From: JAVJSD01 sp040219575 | GTDB lineage: Bacteria > Planctomycetota > Planctomycetia > Pirellulales > Pirellulaceae | NCBI GenBank assembly: GCA_040219575.1 | Contig: JAVJSD010000151.1 | Span: forward strand, 1-61,720 | Direction: 5' to 3' | Length of the DNA: 61,720 bases | Shown: one piece after another, positions 53,701-61,720 of the stretch | How positions within the stretch are numbered: the first letter of the stretch is position 1 | Layout of the letters: every line of letters begins with the position of its first letter | Notes under the pieces: generated by a model | What the model saw: only the letters and a program-made list of their open reading frames with translations | Databases searched by the model: none | What the model was told of the DNA's origin: nothing | Made by a program: the position numbers and the translations under genes

Positions 53701-56113
53701 CGATCGCCGAGATGGCGCTGCTCAGTTCCGACGCATCTTCGCTTTCCAGAAACTTCACGACCGCCGGAAAGGCCGCCGCGGTGTCCGGGCCGAGTTGTCC
53801 CAGGGCGGACATCGTGGTTGAACGCTTCTTGGGCTTCTCCAGCAATTGCGCCGCGGCGGCCGCCAACTCGGGACCGCCTGACTTGGTGTTCTGAAGCGCG
53901 CCAAGATAGCTGTACGTGTAATCATCCCAGTGGACGGCCGCCTCCACCAGTTGCGGCGCGGCCTGTTGGGCGTCGGGGCCGAGCTTTCCCAACGTCTCCG
54001 CCACCCGCGTGCGCAAGTCCTGTTTCTCGTGCATCAGCAGCTTCGCCAATTGCGGCACGATCGGTTTCGCCTTCGGCCCCAACGCCTGAACTCCGGAGAG
54101 AAGCGTGTACGATTCGGAGGCCCCGTCCTGCTCCAGCAATTCGATGTACTTGGGCAGCACACTCGTCGCGTCGAGATCATTCTGCGCGATCACGTGGGCC
54201 AGCGCGTCGGCGGCTTTCGCGCGGATGCCCCCGTCTTCGTGATCGAGCAGCTTGGTCAACAGCGGCTGGCTCAATTCCGGATGCGTCCCGATTCGCCCCA
54301 GGGCGTACACCATCGAATTGAGGTGCCTCGCTTCAGGTTGCTCTGACAACTTGACGAGTGGGGCGATCGCGTCGCTCGCCTTCTCCTTGAACGATGGCAA
54401 GGCATCAAGAACTCTCCACTGAGTGAAATCGTCGGGATCGTCGAGTTGCGCAATCAACACGGCGATGCCTGCTTCGACCTTGTCCCGCGCGATCAGGTTG
54501 GCGCACTCCGCGCGGACCTTGCCGAGCGTGGCGTGCTGCAGCCCCGCGATCCAGGCGGCCTGCATTGCTGGGTGTTCGCCTTCAAGTTCGTGCAGTTCAA
54601 TGGCGGCCGCGCCGCGAACGGACGCCGGCGCCGCGCTGTCGTCGAGAATCCCGGCGAACAGCTCTTTCGCCCGCTTCTTGTTCTCGTCGGTGGCGAGCGC
54701 GTCGTCCTCGTCGAGGACGTCCATCAGGGCGAATACCGCGACGGCCCGACGAAACTCATCGAGCGTCTTGTCTTGCACCATCTTCTCCAGCAGTGGATGA
54801 AACTCGGCGGCGTTTTCTTCAATCGAGCTGACGCCGTTGGAACTGTATGACTTGTCGGCGACGATCACGTTGATCAGCGCATCCAACCGCACCTGGGCGC
54901 CGCCCTTGTATTTGCCCAGCGCGATGATCGCCTCCCTCCGGATCCAATCGTCTTCGTCCTTCGTCGCCTCGCTCAGAAAGTCGATCGCCACGTCGAACTT
55001 GGGCTCCATCTCGCCCAGCGACTCGACAGCGTTGCGGCGAACGAATTCGTTCTCGTCCGCGCCCGCCTTGATCAGCGATTGCGCAACGGCCTCCGTCGAG
55101 GGGCGCACCTTGCCGAGCGCCTGGGCGGCTTTCATCCGCACCCCAAAACTCTCGTCCGTGGTGACGATTTCGATCAACAACTGAACCGCCCGCGGGCTGG
55201 GCTTCTCCAGAAAGCCGAGACCGTGGACGCCCGCCGACCGCCCGAAGCCGTTCTCCGCGGTCAGGCACTGCAGCAATTCCTTTTCGGCGCCGATGCGGCC
55301 CAGCGCCTCGGCGGCGGTGTCGTTGAGGAACTTGGCGGAATCGAAGAGCAGCGGAACCGCCGGACGGCTCGCCGGACCGATCGCGCCCAGCGTCCGCATC
55401 ACCACGAATTTGTCCGGAAAGCCGTCCTTCTCATACGCCCGGATCAGCGCCGGCACCGCCGGCGCCGCCTCGGGGCCCATGCTCTGAAGCGCCTCGAAGG
55501 CGGCGTACATCATGTCGCGATCGGGATGGAAGATCAGCGACTCGAGTTCGGTCACGGAGTCCTTGGCCAACGGACCGAACGTCTTGATCTGCTCGACCAC
55601 CTGCAGGCGCACCTTCGCATGGGGATCGCGAATCGCCGCCTTCAACACCGCCGGAATGACCTCCTGGTCTTCTCCATCCTCGCGATGCTCCAACTTCTTG
55701 GCCGCTTGCAGGCGCACTTCGGCCTGCGGATGCGTCAGCAACAGTTTGCAAAGCTCGCGGACATCGGAGGATCGCAGCTTCTCCTGCACCTCCGCGGGAA
55801 TCGGCGCATCGGCCGGCAGTTCCTCGCCGATAAACGGTTCCGGCGCCGCAAGAACATCGAGCGACGTCGGGGGTGGAGCGTCAGGAGCATCGGTCGAGAC
55901 GCCGTCTGTCGACGTCTGCGGCGAGGCATCTGCGTCCGCGGGTTGCTCGCCGTCGTTGTTTGGCGCCGCCGGCGCACCATCGGTGTTGTTCCCAGGGGAG
56001 TCGGTCGGGGGAGAACTCGGCGGATTCGCGGCCACCGGTGGTTCGGCCTGCTGCGGTCCGCAGCCCGAGGCAACCAACAGCAACACCGCGGCCGACAGCA
56101 TCCAGCGATTCAT
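50795..56113 (-). CDS. Giant HEAT-repeat lipoprotein
   Basis: The ATG at 56113 gives 1772 residues with lipoprotein signal LLLVASGCGPQ (lipid Cys 18). Residues 20-75 are Pro/Asp/Asn-rich linker. From about 90 to the end there are dozens of HEAT/PBS-lyase-type repeats of 35-40 residues, such as AVRLLIEIVTTDESFGVRMKAAQALGKV and VVPALTALLGDPDNQVRSSAAYSLGEYG. No enzyme domain is seen. HEAT superhelices bind proteins over long surfaces, so an envelope scaffold is plausible. The frame is open upstream through the NhaA gene but that is a high-GC artefact. NhaA is 149 bases upstream on the same strand. Confidence 0.92.
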   Translation of the reverse strand: MNRWMLSAAVLLLVASGCGPQQAEPPVAANPPSSPPTDSPGNNTDGAPAAPNNDGEQPADADASPQTSTDGVSTDAPDAPPPTSLDVLAAPEPFIGEELPADAPIPAEVQEKLRSSDVRELCKLLLTHPQAEVRLQAAKKLEHREDGEDQEVIPAVLKAAIRDPHAKVRLQVVEQIKTFGPLAKDSVTELESLIFHPDRDMMYAAFEALQSMGPEAAPAVPALIRAYEKDGFPDKFVVMRTLGAIGPASRPAVPLLFDSAKFLNDTAAEALGRIGAEKELLQCLTAENGFGRSAGVHGLGFLEKPSPRAVQLLIEIVTTDESFGVRMKAAQALGKVRPSTEAVAQSLIKAGADENEFVRRNAVESLGEMEPKFDVAIDFLSEATKDEDDWIRREAIIALGKYKGGAQVRLDALINVIVADKSYSSNGVSSIEENAAEFHPLLEKMVQDKTLDEFRRAVAVFALMDVLDEDDALATDENKKRAKELFAGILDDSAAPASVRGAAAIELHELEGEHPAMQAAWIAGLQHATLGKVRAECANLIARDKVEAGIAVLIAQLDDPDDFTQWRVLDALPSFKEKASDAIAPLVKLSEQPEARHLNSMVYALGRIGTHPELSQPLLTKLLDHEDGGIRAKAADALAHVIAQNDLDATSVLPKYIELLEQDGASESYTLLSGVQALGPKAKPIVPQLAKLLMHEKQDLRTRVAETLGKLGPDAQQAAPQLVEAAVHWDDYTYSYLGALQNTKSGGPELAAAAAQLLEKPKKRSTTMSALGQLGPDTAAAFPAVVKFLESEDASELSSAISAIGAMGAAAKSASPQLKTIALGDHKDYICKAAANALLKVAPDDPQALEVLLVGKDQLSDYDVRNLLTRLGDGAPQVVANGLKSESAAMRRASLRMVPMIVEEKERLVPIYTTALDDDDPEIRNLAAISLQKLGEAPPKLLEILIGSLGGERNWEAESAIRAAGRRVVPLLVDRVLDASADDAQRRAAADLLNGYSGRALDSAKRLEQGLLSEDEPTRQWAAVALAKMSRRNLDVAPLLTATAREAGNPRRADALLALALLHYEQNRLPDEVAAAALAAVKDADQKVSGAAVELVAYRRLADGQAASLTALLEDDALRPRAVRALQDGALVSEQFPPLLALALASEDENQRREAAQGLTRQGPAGVAALIDVLCDDKASTSARLQAAKTLTRVQPPADDQQQRVAALLDEENDDIRQFAATALAHWKYDWDALEPHVLALWQRGGDDYNSVGGAMRAHGADAELLDKLLAIAGGASDERLKSNIYAVVPVVGADSPKAAAALLAELVKNEQNYRRSSLARSVGALGDTGRAALLSAAEKAEGVELARLIEAMRFTSYETQAWKGELGGKAATLVRSHLEAEDETLRQQAAVTLPHVDPQAEDAVAPLVKLLAGDNDDNSQALAALALLGPRAKEALPTLTKLLDDQRQRYGVMQVLQAMGPAAAPAVPKVAALLEDKQQFSQAAETLAQIGPAAIAAAPALIARLADESSMRSAAYTLHKIEAPASDVLPVLYERLRDPVLRYEAVAALGSFGDAGAVPVLLRSLEVDDAELQVAGLRALYALGPKAADASDALVGLLSSDDEQLRQQAALALGQIKSHAQTVVPALTALLGDPDNQVRSSAAYSLGEYGEAAAAAVPPLTTALEDPQTCSAAATALGKIGPAAAPAVPALIKLAREGSRPDAADVRYDSGRSSAINALGSLEGAAAEAVPMLTELLATHDHLRGNIAAALWKIDPSAAKAAGLEPPPPTQ

Positions 56114-56262
56114 GGCGAAACTCCTGCCGTGAAGGCGACTCCGAATGAGCCCGAAAACGAGAACCGGCATTGTCGCAGTGCGCCGCGGACGAGGCAAGTT
56201 TCGAGTCGCGGTGACGCCCCAAGCCGACGGCTTCGCCGTTGTGTTCGCTTCGGCACGCTCCA

Positions 56263-57663
56263 TCAAGACCGCGAAGTCGCCGCTGCTTGCTTCTTTCCAA
56301 AGGCGAGCAACAACCCCATGCCCAGCGCGGCGCTGAGCAGCGAACCGGCCAGCACACCGATTTTGGCGCTGTCGAGCAAGTCGCCCTCGACGGCCAGTCC
56401 CGCGATGAACAGCGCCATCGTGAAGCCGATGCCGGCCAGGCAGCCGCCGCCGGCCAGCAGGCCCCAGTTCACGCCCTCGGGCAACTTCGCCAGGCGCGTG
56501 GCGACAGCCAGCCAACTGAACAGCAGAATTCCGAGCGGCTTGCCGACGACCAACCCCACCGCGACGGCGAGCCCCACGCCCGAACCAAGTTCTTCCAGGT
56601 GAATCGCCACGCCGGCGTTGGCCAGCGCGAAGATCGGCATGATGACGAAACTGGTCCAGGGGTGCAGTATTCCTTCCAGGTACTCCAGCGGCGAGATGGT
56701 CTCGCGCACGGCGTGGCGGAAACGGCTCACCGCCTCGGCCCGGTGCGGCATGCTCTCCCAGTCTCCCTGCATCACGCTCTCGGCCCGGCGCAGGAGTTGA
56801 CTGAAGATGTTCTGATCGATGTACGTGCGGGCCGGCGTCATCAGTCCCAGGATCACGCCGGCGAGGGTGGCGTGCACCTTCGACTCGTGAAACGCGATCC
56901 AGATGAAGACGCCCGCCGTCACGTAGGCGAAGAAGCTGCGCACGCCGATGCGGGCCATCAGCGACACCACGCCGATGCCGACGCCGCCGGCCAGCAGCCA
57001 GCTCCATTGCAGGTCTTCGGTGTAGCCGACGGCGATGACGATGATGGCGCCGATGTCGTCGGCGATGGCGAGCGAGAGCAGCATCACGCGCAGGCCGTTG
57101 GGCACGCGGCGTCCCAGGATGGCCATGCAGCCGACCACGAACGCGATGTCGGTCGCCATCGGGATGCCCCAGCCGGATTCGCCCGGCTGTCCGTATTGCA
57201 GGGCCAGGTAGATGCCGGCCGGCACGACCATGCCGCCCAGCGCCGCGGCCACCGGCAGCACGGCGCCGCGGGGGTCCCGCAGTTCGCCCACGACCAGTTC
57301 GCGTTTCACCTCCAGACCGACGACGAAAAAGAACACGGTCATCAGCGCGTCGTTGATCCAGTGATGAAGCGAGTGCTGCATCTTAAGGACCCCTTCGATC
57401 TCGAATCCGATCTCGATTTCGAAGAAATGCAGAAAGCCTTCGCCCCAGGGGCTGTTCGCCAGCACCAGCGCCACGATCGTACAGATCAGCAACACCACGC
57501 CGCTGGCCGCCTCGACGTGCATGAACCGCACGATCGGCCGGATGACGCGATCGACCGGCTCCTTGGGGAGCGGGTTTTCGTCGTCGGGAAGTGGTTGATG
57601 CTTCGCCACGCTCGAGAAGGACTTCTGGTGCGGATGAAGATGTTCGGCGGCCTTGGGCGACAC
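56263..57663 (-). CDS. nhaA: Na+/H+ antiporter NhaA
   Basis: The 466-residue protein uses a GTG start at 57663, with GGAG upstream; no ATG occurs before residue 48. Eleven or twelve hydrophobic segments fit NhaA. The key residues are D172 in PMATDIAFVVG (E. coli D133) and D202-D203 in LSLAIADDIGAI (E. coli D163-D164). GLEVKRELVVGELRDPRGAVLPVAAALGGM is family-typical. The N-terminal 40 residues (PKAAEHLHPHQKSF) are extra. It exchanges Na+ for protons in the inner membrane for salt and pH control. Confidence 0.95.
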   Translation of the reverse strand: MSPKAAEHLHPHQKSFSSVAKHQPLPDDENPLPKEPVDRVIRPIVRFMHVEAASGVVLLICTIVALVLANSPWGEGFLHFFEIEIGFEIEGVLKMQHSLHHWINDALMTVFFFVVGLEVKRELVVGELRDPRGAVLPVAAALGGMVVPAGIYLALQYGQPGESGWGIPMATDIAFVVGCMAILGRRVPNGLRVMLLSLAIADDIGAIIVIAVGYTEDLQWSWLLAGGVGIGVVSLMARIGVRSFFAYVTAGVFIWIAFHESKVHATLAGVILGLMTPARTYIDQNIFSQLLRRAESVMQGDWESMPHRAEAVSRFRHAVRETISPLEYLEGILHPWTSFVIMPIFALANAGVAIHLEELGSGVGLAVAVGLVVGKPLGILLFSWLAVATRLAKLPEGVNWGLLAGGGCLAGIGFTMALFIAGLAVEGDLLDSAKIGVLAGSLLSAALGMGLLLAFGKKQAAATSRS

Positions 57664-57859
57664 CGCCGCCCCGCTCCGTTGTAGCGCGTCGGCGGGAGAA
57701 ACGCCACCGGGGAGAAATCGCCGGCGGCGCCCCGCGAGCAGCTTCGATTCGCGTCGACCGGCTTACGGACGTCGGACAACCTGATAAAACAGGCGGTCGT
57801 CGGAGCGCGCGGACCGGTCCGCGCGACGTCGCCCACCTGCCAACCGCCTCCTCCTTGCG

Positions 57860-59038
57860 ATGCCCTCCATGAAAGTCGCCTACTTCGACTGCGCCAGCGG
57901 AATCAGCGGAGACATGACCCTGGGAGCGCTGGTCGATGCCGGCGTGCCGCTCGAAGCCTTGCAGGCGGGCATCGACTCGCTCGGCCTGCCGAGTTGCCGC
58001 TTGACGGCCGCCGAGGTGAAGAAGAAAGGGTTTCGCGCCACGAAAGTGACGGTCGAGCACGAGCCGGAGCACGCCCATCGTCACCTGCACCACATCACCG
58101 ACATGATCGACGGCTCGTCGCTCACCGCGGCGCAGAAGGATCTGGCGACGAGGATCTTCACGCGGCTGGGCGAGTCGGAAGCCAAGGTGCACGGCACGAC
58201 GCTGCGGAAGGTTCACTTCCACGAAGTGGGCGCCGTCGACTCGATCGCCGACATCGTCGGCAGCGCCATCGGCATCGACATGCTGGGCGTCGACCGCATC
58301 GTGTGCGCTCCCGTCCCCACGGGAACGGGCTACATCACGATCGCGCACGGCCGCGTCAGCATTCCCGCGCCCGCCACGGCCGAGTTGCTGCGCGGCGTGC
58401 CGCTGGCCGCCTCGTCGGTCGAGGCGGAGTTGACGACTCCCACCGGCGCCGCCATCGTGGCCACCGTGGCTGACGAATTCGGCCCCGTGCCCGCCATGCG
58501 GATCGCTGAAATCGGCTACGGCGCGGGAGACCGCGATCTCGAGCAACAAGCCAACCTGCTGCGCTTGATGGTCGGCGAAACCGATGCGGCGCTGGCCGAC
58601 CAGGTGTGGGTGCTGGAAACCAATCTGGACGACATCAGCGGCGAGCTGATCGCCCACTGCACCACGCGCCTGCTGGAAAGCGGCGCCCTCGACGTTTACA
58701 CCACGGCCATCCAAATGAAGAAAGGACGGCCCGGCGTGATGCTGAGCGTCCTTTGTCAGGCCGGCGACATCGGCAAACTGGAGAAGATCATCTTCCGGGA
58801 GACCGCCACGCTCGGCATTCGCCGTTGGCTGGCGAGCCGACACAAGCTCGAGCGCCGCCAGCAGACGGTCGACACCGCGTTCGGCCCCGTGGAAGGCAAG
58901 CTGGCGATCTTTCCTGAAGGCGGTGCTAGCTTCGCGCCGGAGTACGAATCGTGCCGCCGCCTGGCGGAAGCGAAGGCCGTGCCGCTGAAAGATATTTACG
59001 AGGCGGCGCGCAAAGCGTACCATCCCGACGCCGAGTGA
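57860..59038 (+). CDS. larC: Nickel insertion protein LarC (pincer cofactor synthesis, DUF111)
   Basis: The 392-residue protein matches LarC/DUF111: YFDCASGISGDMTLGALVDAGVP at the start, HFHEVGAVDSIADIVGSAIG (117-136), VPTGTGYITIAHGRVSIPAPATAELL, and VLETNLDDISGELIAHCTTRLL in the C-terminal half, with MKKGRPGVMLSVLC. LarC inserts nickel into the pincer cofactor used by lactate racemase and relatives. Unlike Lactobacillus, where larC needs a frameshift, this is one unbroken frame. larB, larE and larA are not in the window. The ATG at 57860 or a second at 57869 may start it. Confidence 0.92.
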   Translation: MPSMKVAYFDCASGISGDMTLGALVDAGVPLEALQAGIDSLGLPSCRLTAAEVKKKGFRATKVTVEHEPEHAHRHLHHITDMIDGSSLTAAQKDLATRIFTRLGESEAKVHGTTLRKVHFHEVGAVDSIADIVGSAIGIDMLGVDRIVCAPVPTGTGYITIAHGRVSIPAPATAELLRGVPLAASSVEAELTTPTGAAIVATVADEFGPVPAMRIAEIGYGAGDRDLEQQANLLRLMVGETDAALADQVWVLETNLDDISGELIAHCTTRLLESGALDVYTTAIQMKKGRPGVMLSVLCQAGDIGKLEKIIFRETATLGIRRWLASRHKLERRQQTVDTAFGPVEGKLAIFPEGGASFAPEYESCRRLAEAKAVPLKDIYEAARKAYHPDAE

Positions 59039-59057
59039 AACCTCGAAATCGACGTCG

Positions 59058-59126
59058 CAGAAGTCGTGAGACTTCTGGAAGCTCAATCTCGGCGACGATT
59101 TCCCGAACTCTCACGAGTTCGGCTAC
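59058..59126. repeat. Two REP-like palindromes after larC
   Basis: CAGAAGTC-GTGA-GACTTCTG lies at 59058-59077, and a GAACTC-TCAC-GAGTTC copy with a GGCTAC flank at 59104-59126. Same family as 40651-40930 and 42429-42501, 17-18 kb away. Confidence 0.85.
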
Positions 59127-59225
59127 CCAAGAACAGCAAGCCGCAACGAAGCACCGTAGTCGCTTGTCGCGCTGCGGCGCGGGCGTTTTGCAGGTTGCAA
59201 CGAACCTTCTGACCCGGGCCCCACG

Positions 59226-59864
59226 ATGTTGCTGGCGGTCGAAATTGACCCTTCCTGGATGATGCTGGCGGGCGTGGCCCTGTTGGTGTGGGTGTTGCTG
59301 CGCCGCGTCTATCGCAAACGAGGTGGCTCTCCGAAGAGCCGGCTGCCCGTCCAGTCGCAGGCGTCGAAGGCGTGGCGATCCAGAAAATCAGCGACCGCCA
59401 GCCACTACCATGCCCAACAACCGTTAATGGATGCGCCGCCCGAGATTCTCAAGTGGCAGGTCGAGATGAACGAGACGGCGCGCGACCTGAAGGCCGAACT
59501 CGACACCAAGATCCGCATCGTGCAGACGCTGGTGGGCATGGCCCGAGAAGAGTCGCAACGACTCGAGGCGGCGATCGATCGGTCGCGGCGACTCGGCCTG
59601 CCGCATCAGGCGGATACGCTGGAGCAGATCGAGCAGATCACCCGCGAATTGGCCGACGAGACGCAACAGGCCGCTCGGACCGCCGCCACGGCCGACTTGC
59701 GGGCGCCGCTGCAGGGTCAGAACCTGCCGCTGCACACGCAGCGCGAAATCTACCAACTGGCCGACGCCGGCGAGACCGCGACGGCGATCTCCACCAGAAC
59801 GGGGCTTCCTGTGGGCGACATCGAACTGGTTCTCGGCGCCCGCGGATCAGCTCACGGCGCGTAG
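59226..59864 (+). CDS. Membrane-anchored protein with coiled coil and C-terminal HTH-like tail
   Basis: The 212-residue protein has one N-terminal membrane helix (MMLAGVALLVWVLLRRVY), a basic linker, a helical middle (LKWQVEMNETARDLKAELDTK; LEQIEQITRELADETQQAAR) and a C-terminal segment, REIYQLADAGETATAISTRTGLPVGDIELVLGAR, that reads as a helix-turn-helix. Such an architecture recalls DUF6115/DUF2802 proteins, but I am not sure. The role is unknown. It lies downstream of larC after a REP pair. Confidence 0.7.
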   Translation: MLLAVEIDPSWMMLAGVALLVWVLLRRVYRKRGGSPKSRLPVQSQASKAWRSRKSATASHYHAQQPLMDAPPEILKWQVEMNETARDLKAELDTKIRIVQTLVGMAREESQRLEAAIDRSRRLGLPHQADTLEQIEQITRELADETQQAARTAATADLRAPLQGQNLPLHTQREIYQLADAGETATAISTRTGLPVGDIELVLGARGSAHGA

Positions 59865-59998
59865 TCGCCTACGGCGCCGTCTTCCAAGTACGACGGACGT
59901 CAACGCCCGTCGTTTCCCAGTGAATGTCGTTTTGCGACGTACGTGGACGTCGACGTGGACATCCTTCGTGCGTTTGATTGCACGTTCCACCGGACGCA

Positions 59999-60301
59999 CT
60001 ACGAGACGATGTAGTGCAGAAACACCCAGCACAGGAACACCGCCGAGAGCAGCACCGCGATGCCGAAGAAGCGGCTGTAACGCAGCACATGGCGGTCGAG
60101 ATTCACGGGTTCGTCGAGTCGCTGCAGGAATCTCGACGTGTCGACCCATTGCGAGCCGCGATCGGCGATCCGCGCGAAGTGCTTGGGAGTGACAACCGCG
60201 ATCAATCCAAGAATGGCCACGACGCCCAACAGTCCAAAGACCGCTACCTGCAGGATGACGGAGTGGGCGGCGATCGACTCAGCGAATAGGGATACACCCA
60301 T
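59999..60301 (-). CDS. Small two-helix membrane protein
   Basis: The 100-residue protein starts at the ATG of MGVSLFAESIAAHS. It has two hydrophobic segments, ILQVAVFGLLGVVAILGLIAVV and FFGIAVLLSAVFLCWVFLHYI, with a charged loop between (PKHFARIADRGSQWVDTSRF). No family is recognised. The last 230 bases before the GNAT gene hold no further gene. Confidence 0.6.
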   Translation of the reverse strand: MGVSLFAESIAAHSVILQVAVFGLLGVVAILGLIAVVTPKHFARIADRGSQWVDTSRFLQRLDEPVNLDRHVLRYSRFFGIAVLLSAVFLCWVFLHYIVS

Positions 60302-60526
60302 CACGGATTCTCGGAATTCGAGGCTGGCGGAGAAGAGAAATTTTGCCTATCGAAAACGTACGTCAGTCTCGCCACGTGTCAAATCGCCGCGTCGCTCGGG
60401 TGACGGATTGTGCCGATCGCGCCGAATTTCGCCCACTTGGCGAAGTAGGAACTCCCGCTTTCACGTCCGCTTCACCAAACCGGTCGGATCAAATAGATTG
60501 AGACCCCGGGGCGATGTCACCCTTGT

Positions 60527-61507
60527 TTGCCGGGCACGCGCGTCTTGATACGCTACCGACCGTTTCGCAACAGCGATCCTCCCGCCCTCGCCGAGATTTG
60601 GCAAAGCCATCCCCCGGCGCGGGGACTAGCCCCCTATGTGTCGCCCGCCCTGCTGGAACAACACGTCTTCTCCAAGCCCTACTTCGACCGGCGGGGGCTG
60701 CTGATCGCCGTCGAGAACGACCGCCCGATCGGGTTCGTGCATGGCGGCTTCGGGCCGTCGGCCGATGGCGGCGATTTGGACTACTCGACGGGCGTCGTCT
60801 GCTTGCTGATGGTCGCGCCGCGCGACGATCGCCAGCAGGTGGCGCAGGGCTTGCTCGAACAATGCGAAGAATATTTGCTGCATCGGGGAGCTCAGTTGCT
60901 GTACGGCGGAGGCGCTACCCCGCTGGCCCCCTTCTACCTGGGGCTCTACGGCGGCAGCGAGTTGCCGGGCACGCTGGCGAGCGACACATCGACGCTGGAG
61001 TTGTTTCTCGCGCAAGGCTATCAAGAGGTCGACCGCCGTCTGGTGTTGCATCGCGAACTGGCGGGCTTTCGTCCGGCCGTCAGCCGCCAACAGATGCAGG
61101 TCCGCCGCAGCTACAAAGTGGAGACCCTCCTCGATCCGCCGCACGCCGACTGGTGGGAGGCCTGCACGCTCGGTCATGCCGAACGCACCCGTTTCGTGCT
61201 GACGTCCCGCCGCGACGACGAGGCCCTCGGCGGCGTCACGTTCTGGAACATGGAGCCGCTCTCGACGGGTTGGGGCGTCCACGCGTCGGGCCTGGTCAAC
61301 TTCGAAATCGCCGCCGATCTTCGCCGCCAGGGCCTCGGCACTTTCTTGATCGGCGAAGCGTTGCGGCAACTTTCGGCGCAGGGCGTGGCGCTGGTCGAGA
61401 CGCAGGTCGCGCACGACAACGCCGCCGCGCTCTGTTTCTTTCAGAACACTGGATTCAAACAAGTCGACGCCGGCCTCGTCCTCCGCAAGGACGTCTCACC
61501 TGCATGA
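60527..61507 (+). CDS. Tandem GNAT acetyltransferase
   Basis: From TTG 60527 the protein has 326 residues; TTG 60545, giving IRYRPFRNSDPPALAEIW right after the start, is the more family-like choice. No ATG or strong ribosome site is available. The first GNAT unit covers about 8-170, with LLIAVENDRPIGFVHGGF and VCLLMVAPRDDRQQVAQGLL. The second covers 180-320, with VNFEIAADLRRQGLGTFLIGEALRQL (acetyl-CoA-binding R/QxxGxG/A type) and AHDNAAALCFFQNTGFKQVD. In the first unit the CoA loop is less standard, so it may be non-catalytic. The acceptor substrate is unknown. Confidence 0.85.
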   Translation: MPGTRVLIRYRPFRNSDPPALAEIWQSHPPARGLAPYVSPALLEQHVFSKPYFDRRGLLIAVENDRPIGFVHGGFGPSADGGDLDYSTGVVCLLMVAPRDDRQQVAQGLLEQCEEYLLHRGAQLLYGGGATPLAPFYLGLYGGSELPGTLASDTSTLELFLAQGYQEVDRRLVLHRELAGFRPAVSRQQMQVRRSYKVETLLDPPHADWWEACTLGHAERTRFVLTSRRDDEALGGVTFWNMEPLSTGWGVHASGLVNFEIAADLRRQGLGTFLIGEALRQLSAQGVALVETQVAHDNAAALCFFQNTGFKQVDAGLVLRKDVSPA

Positions 61508-61588
61508 CGCTGAAAAACACCTGCTCACGAACGATTCGGGTTGCGAGTCGTCTCGGCTAGCCCGGATTATTCATGAGCGATCTGCTGC

Positions 61589-61704
61589 GAGGTCGTAAGG
61601 GCTTTCGTGGACTGCGTTGGACTTCACGAATCGTCCTCGCCGGATTTCAATCCGACTGCGGGCGATTCGTTCGTCCGCCTTGCCACGAAATCCCTTACGA
61701 CCTC
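61589..61704. repeat. 22-bp inverted repeat, arms 72 bases apart, at the right edge
   Basis: Left arm 61589-61610 (GAGGTCGTAAGGGCTTTCG...) and right arm 61683-61704 are reverse complements with one mismatch. TTCATGAGCGATCTGCTGCG precedes the left arm. No gene lies between. The arms could bound a small nonautonomous element or a stem-loop repeat. Confidence 0.75.
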
Positions 61705-61720
61705 TCGCGACGAACTTCAT

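Noticed and set aside
51254..53821. 855-codon plus-strand frame opposite the HEAT lipoprotein gene
   Set aside because: The translation is a mirror of repeated HEAT codons and has no independent support.
56114..57007. Upstream extension of the HEAT lipoprotein frame into the NhaA gene
   Set aside because: The lipoprotein signal at the ATG 56113 fixes the start; the extension overlaps NhaA in another frame.

Overview
The window is chromosomal DNA of a high-GC planctomycete, most likely of the Pirellulales/Pirellulaceae type. The evidence is a DUF1501/DUF1800 pair, a small membrane protein beginning with an NPYQSP-type motif, a MoxR-DUF58-transglutaminase operon, several secreted or lipid-anchored proteins of planctomycete style, and an EF-Tu whose switch I has the planctomycete-type KTVTI in place of RGITI. 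No rRNA, CRISPR array, prophage or intact insertion sequence was seen.

Left part (1-9.7 kb). The window opens in the last codons of a probable recombinase, followed by a repeat-bearing gap. Seven genes then run leftward and look like one transcription unit starting from a good promoter near 9.65 kb: MoxR ATPase, DUF58 protein, TgpA-type transglutaminase, a YchF-like GTPase, an AAA ATPase, a DUF4276/TOPRIM-like partner, and a sugar-phosphate epimerase. The ATPase/DUF4276 pair resembles split OLD- or PARIS-like defence modules, is lower in GC than its neighbours, and is the best candidate for an undescribed system here.

Middle (10-32 kb). A membrane-anchored alpha/alpha-toroid protein, a DUF2459 lipoprotein and an unknown secreted protein precede a sigma factor carrying three extra helix-turn-helix segments and no region 3. 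Next comes the ancient translation/transcription cluster: tRNA-Thr, tRNA-Tyr, tRNA-Gly, tRNA-Thr, tuf, tRNA-Trp, secE, nusG, rplK, rplA, rplJ, rplL, rpoB, rpoC, ending in a clear intrinsic terminator. The four-tRNA plus tuf order is that of the E. coli thrU-tyrU-glyT-thrT-tufB operon.

Right part (32-61.7 kb). This is a looser set of metabolic, secreted and unknown genes: a HEAT/TPR/sialidase-like protein, 6-phosphofructokinase, a nucleotidyltransferase fused to a small partner domain, DUF1501/DUF1800, a CBS-domain protein, a lone CoA-transferase beta subunit coupled to an MFS transporter with a large insertion, a phytanoyl-CoA-dioxygenase-like protein, a 1772-residue HEAT-repeat lipoprotein, NhaA, LarC, and a tandem GNAT acetyltransferase. 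Intergenic spaces carry several families of palindromic repeats, including at least nine copies of one REP-like element, a perfect 26-bp palindrome, and a 22-bp inverted repeat at the right edge.
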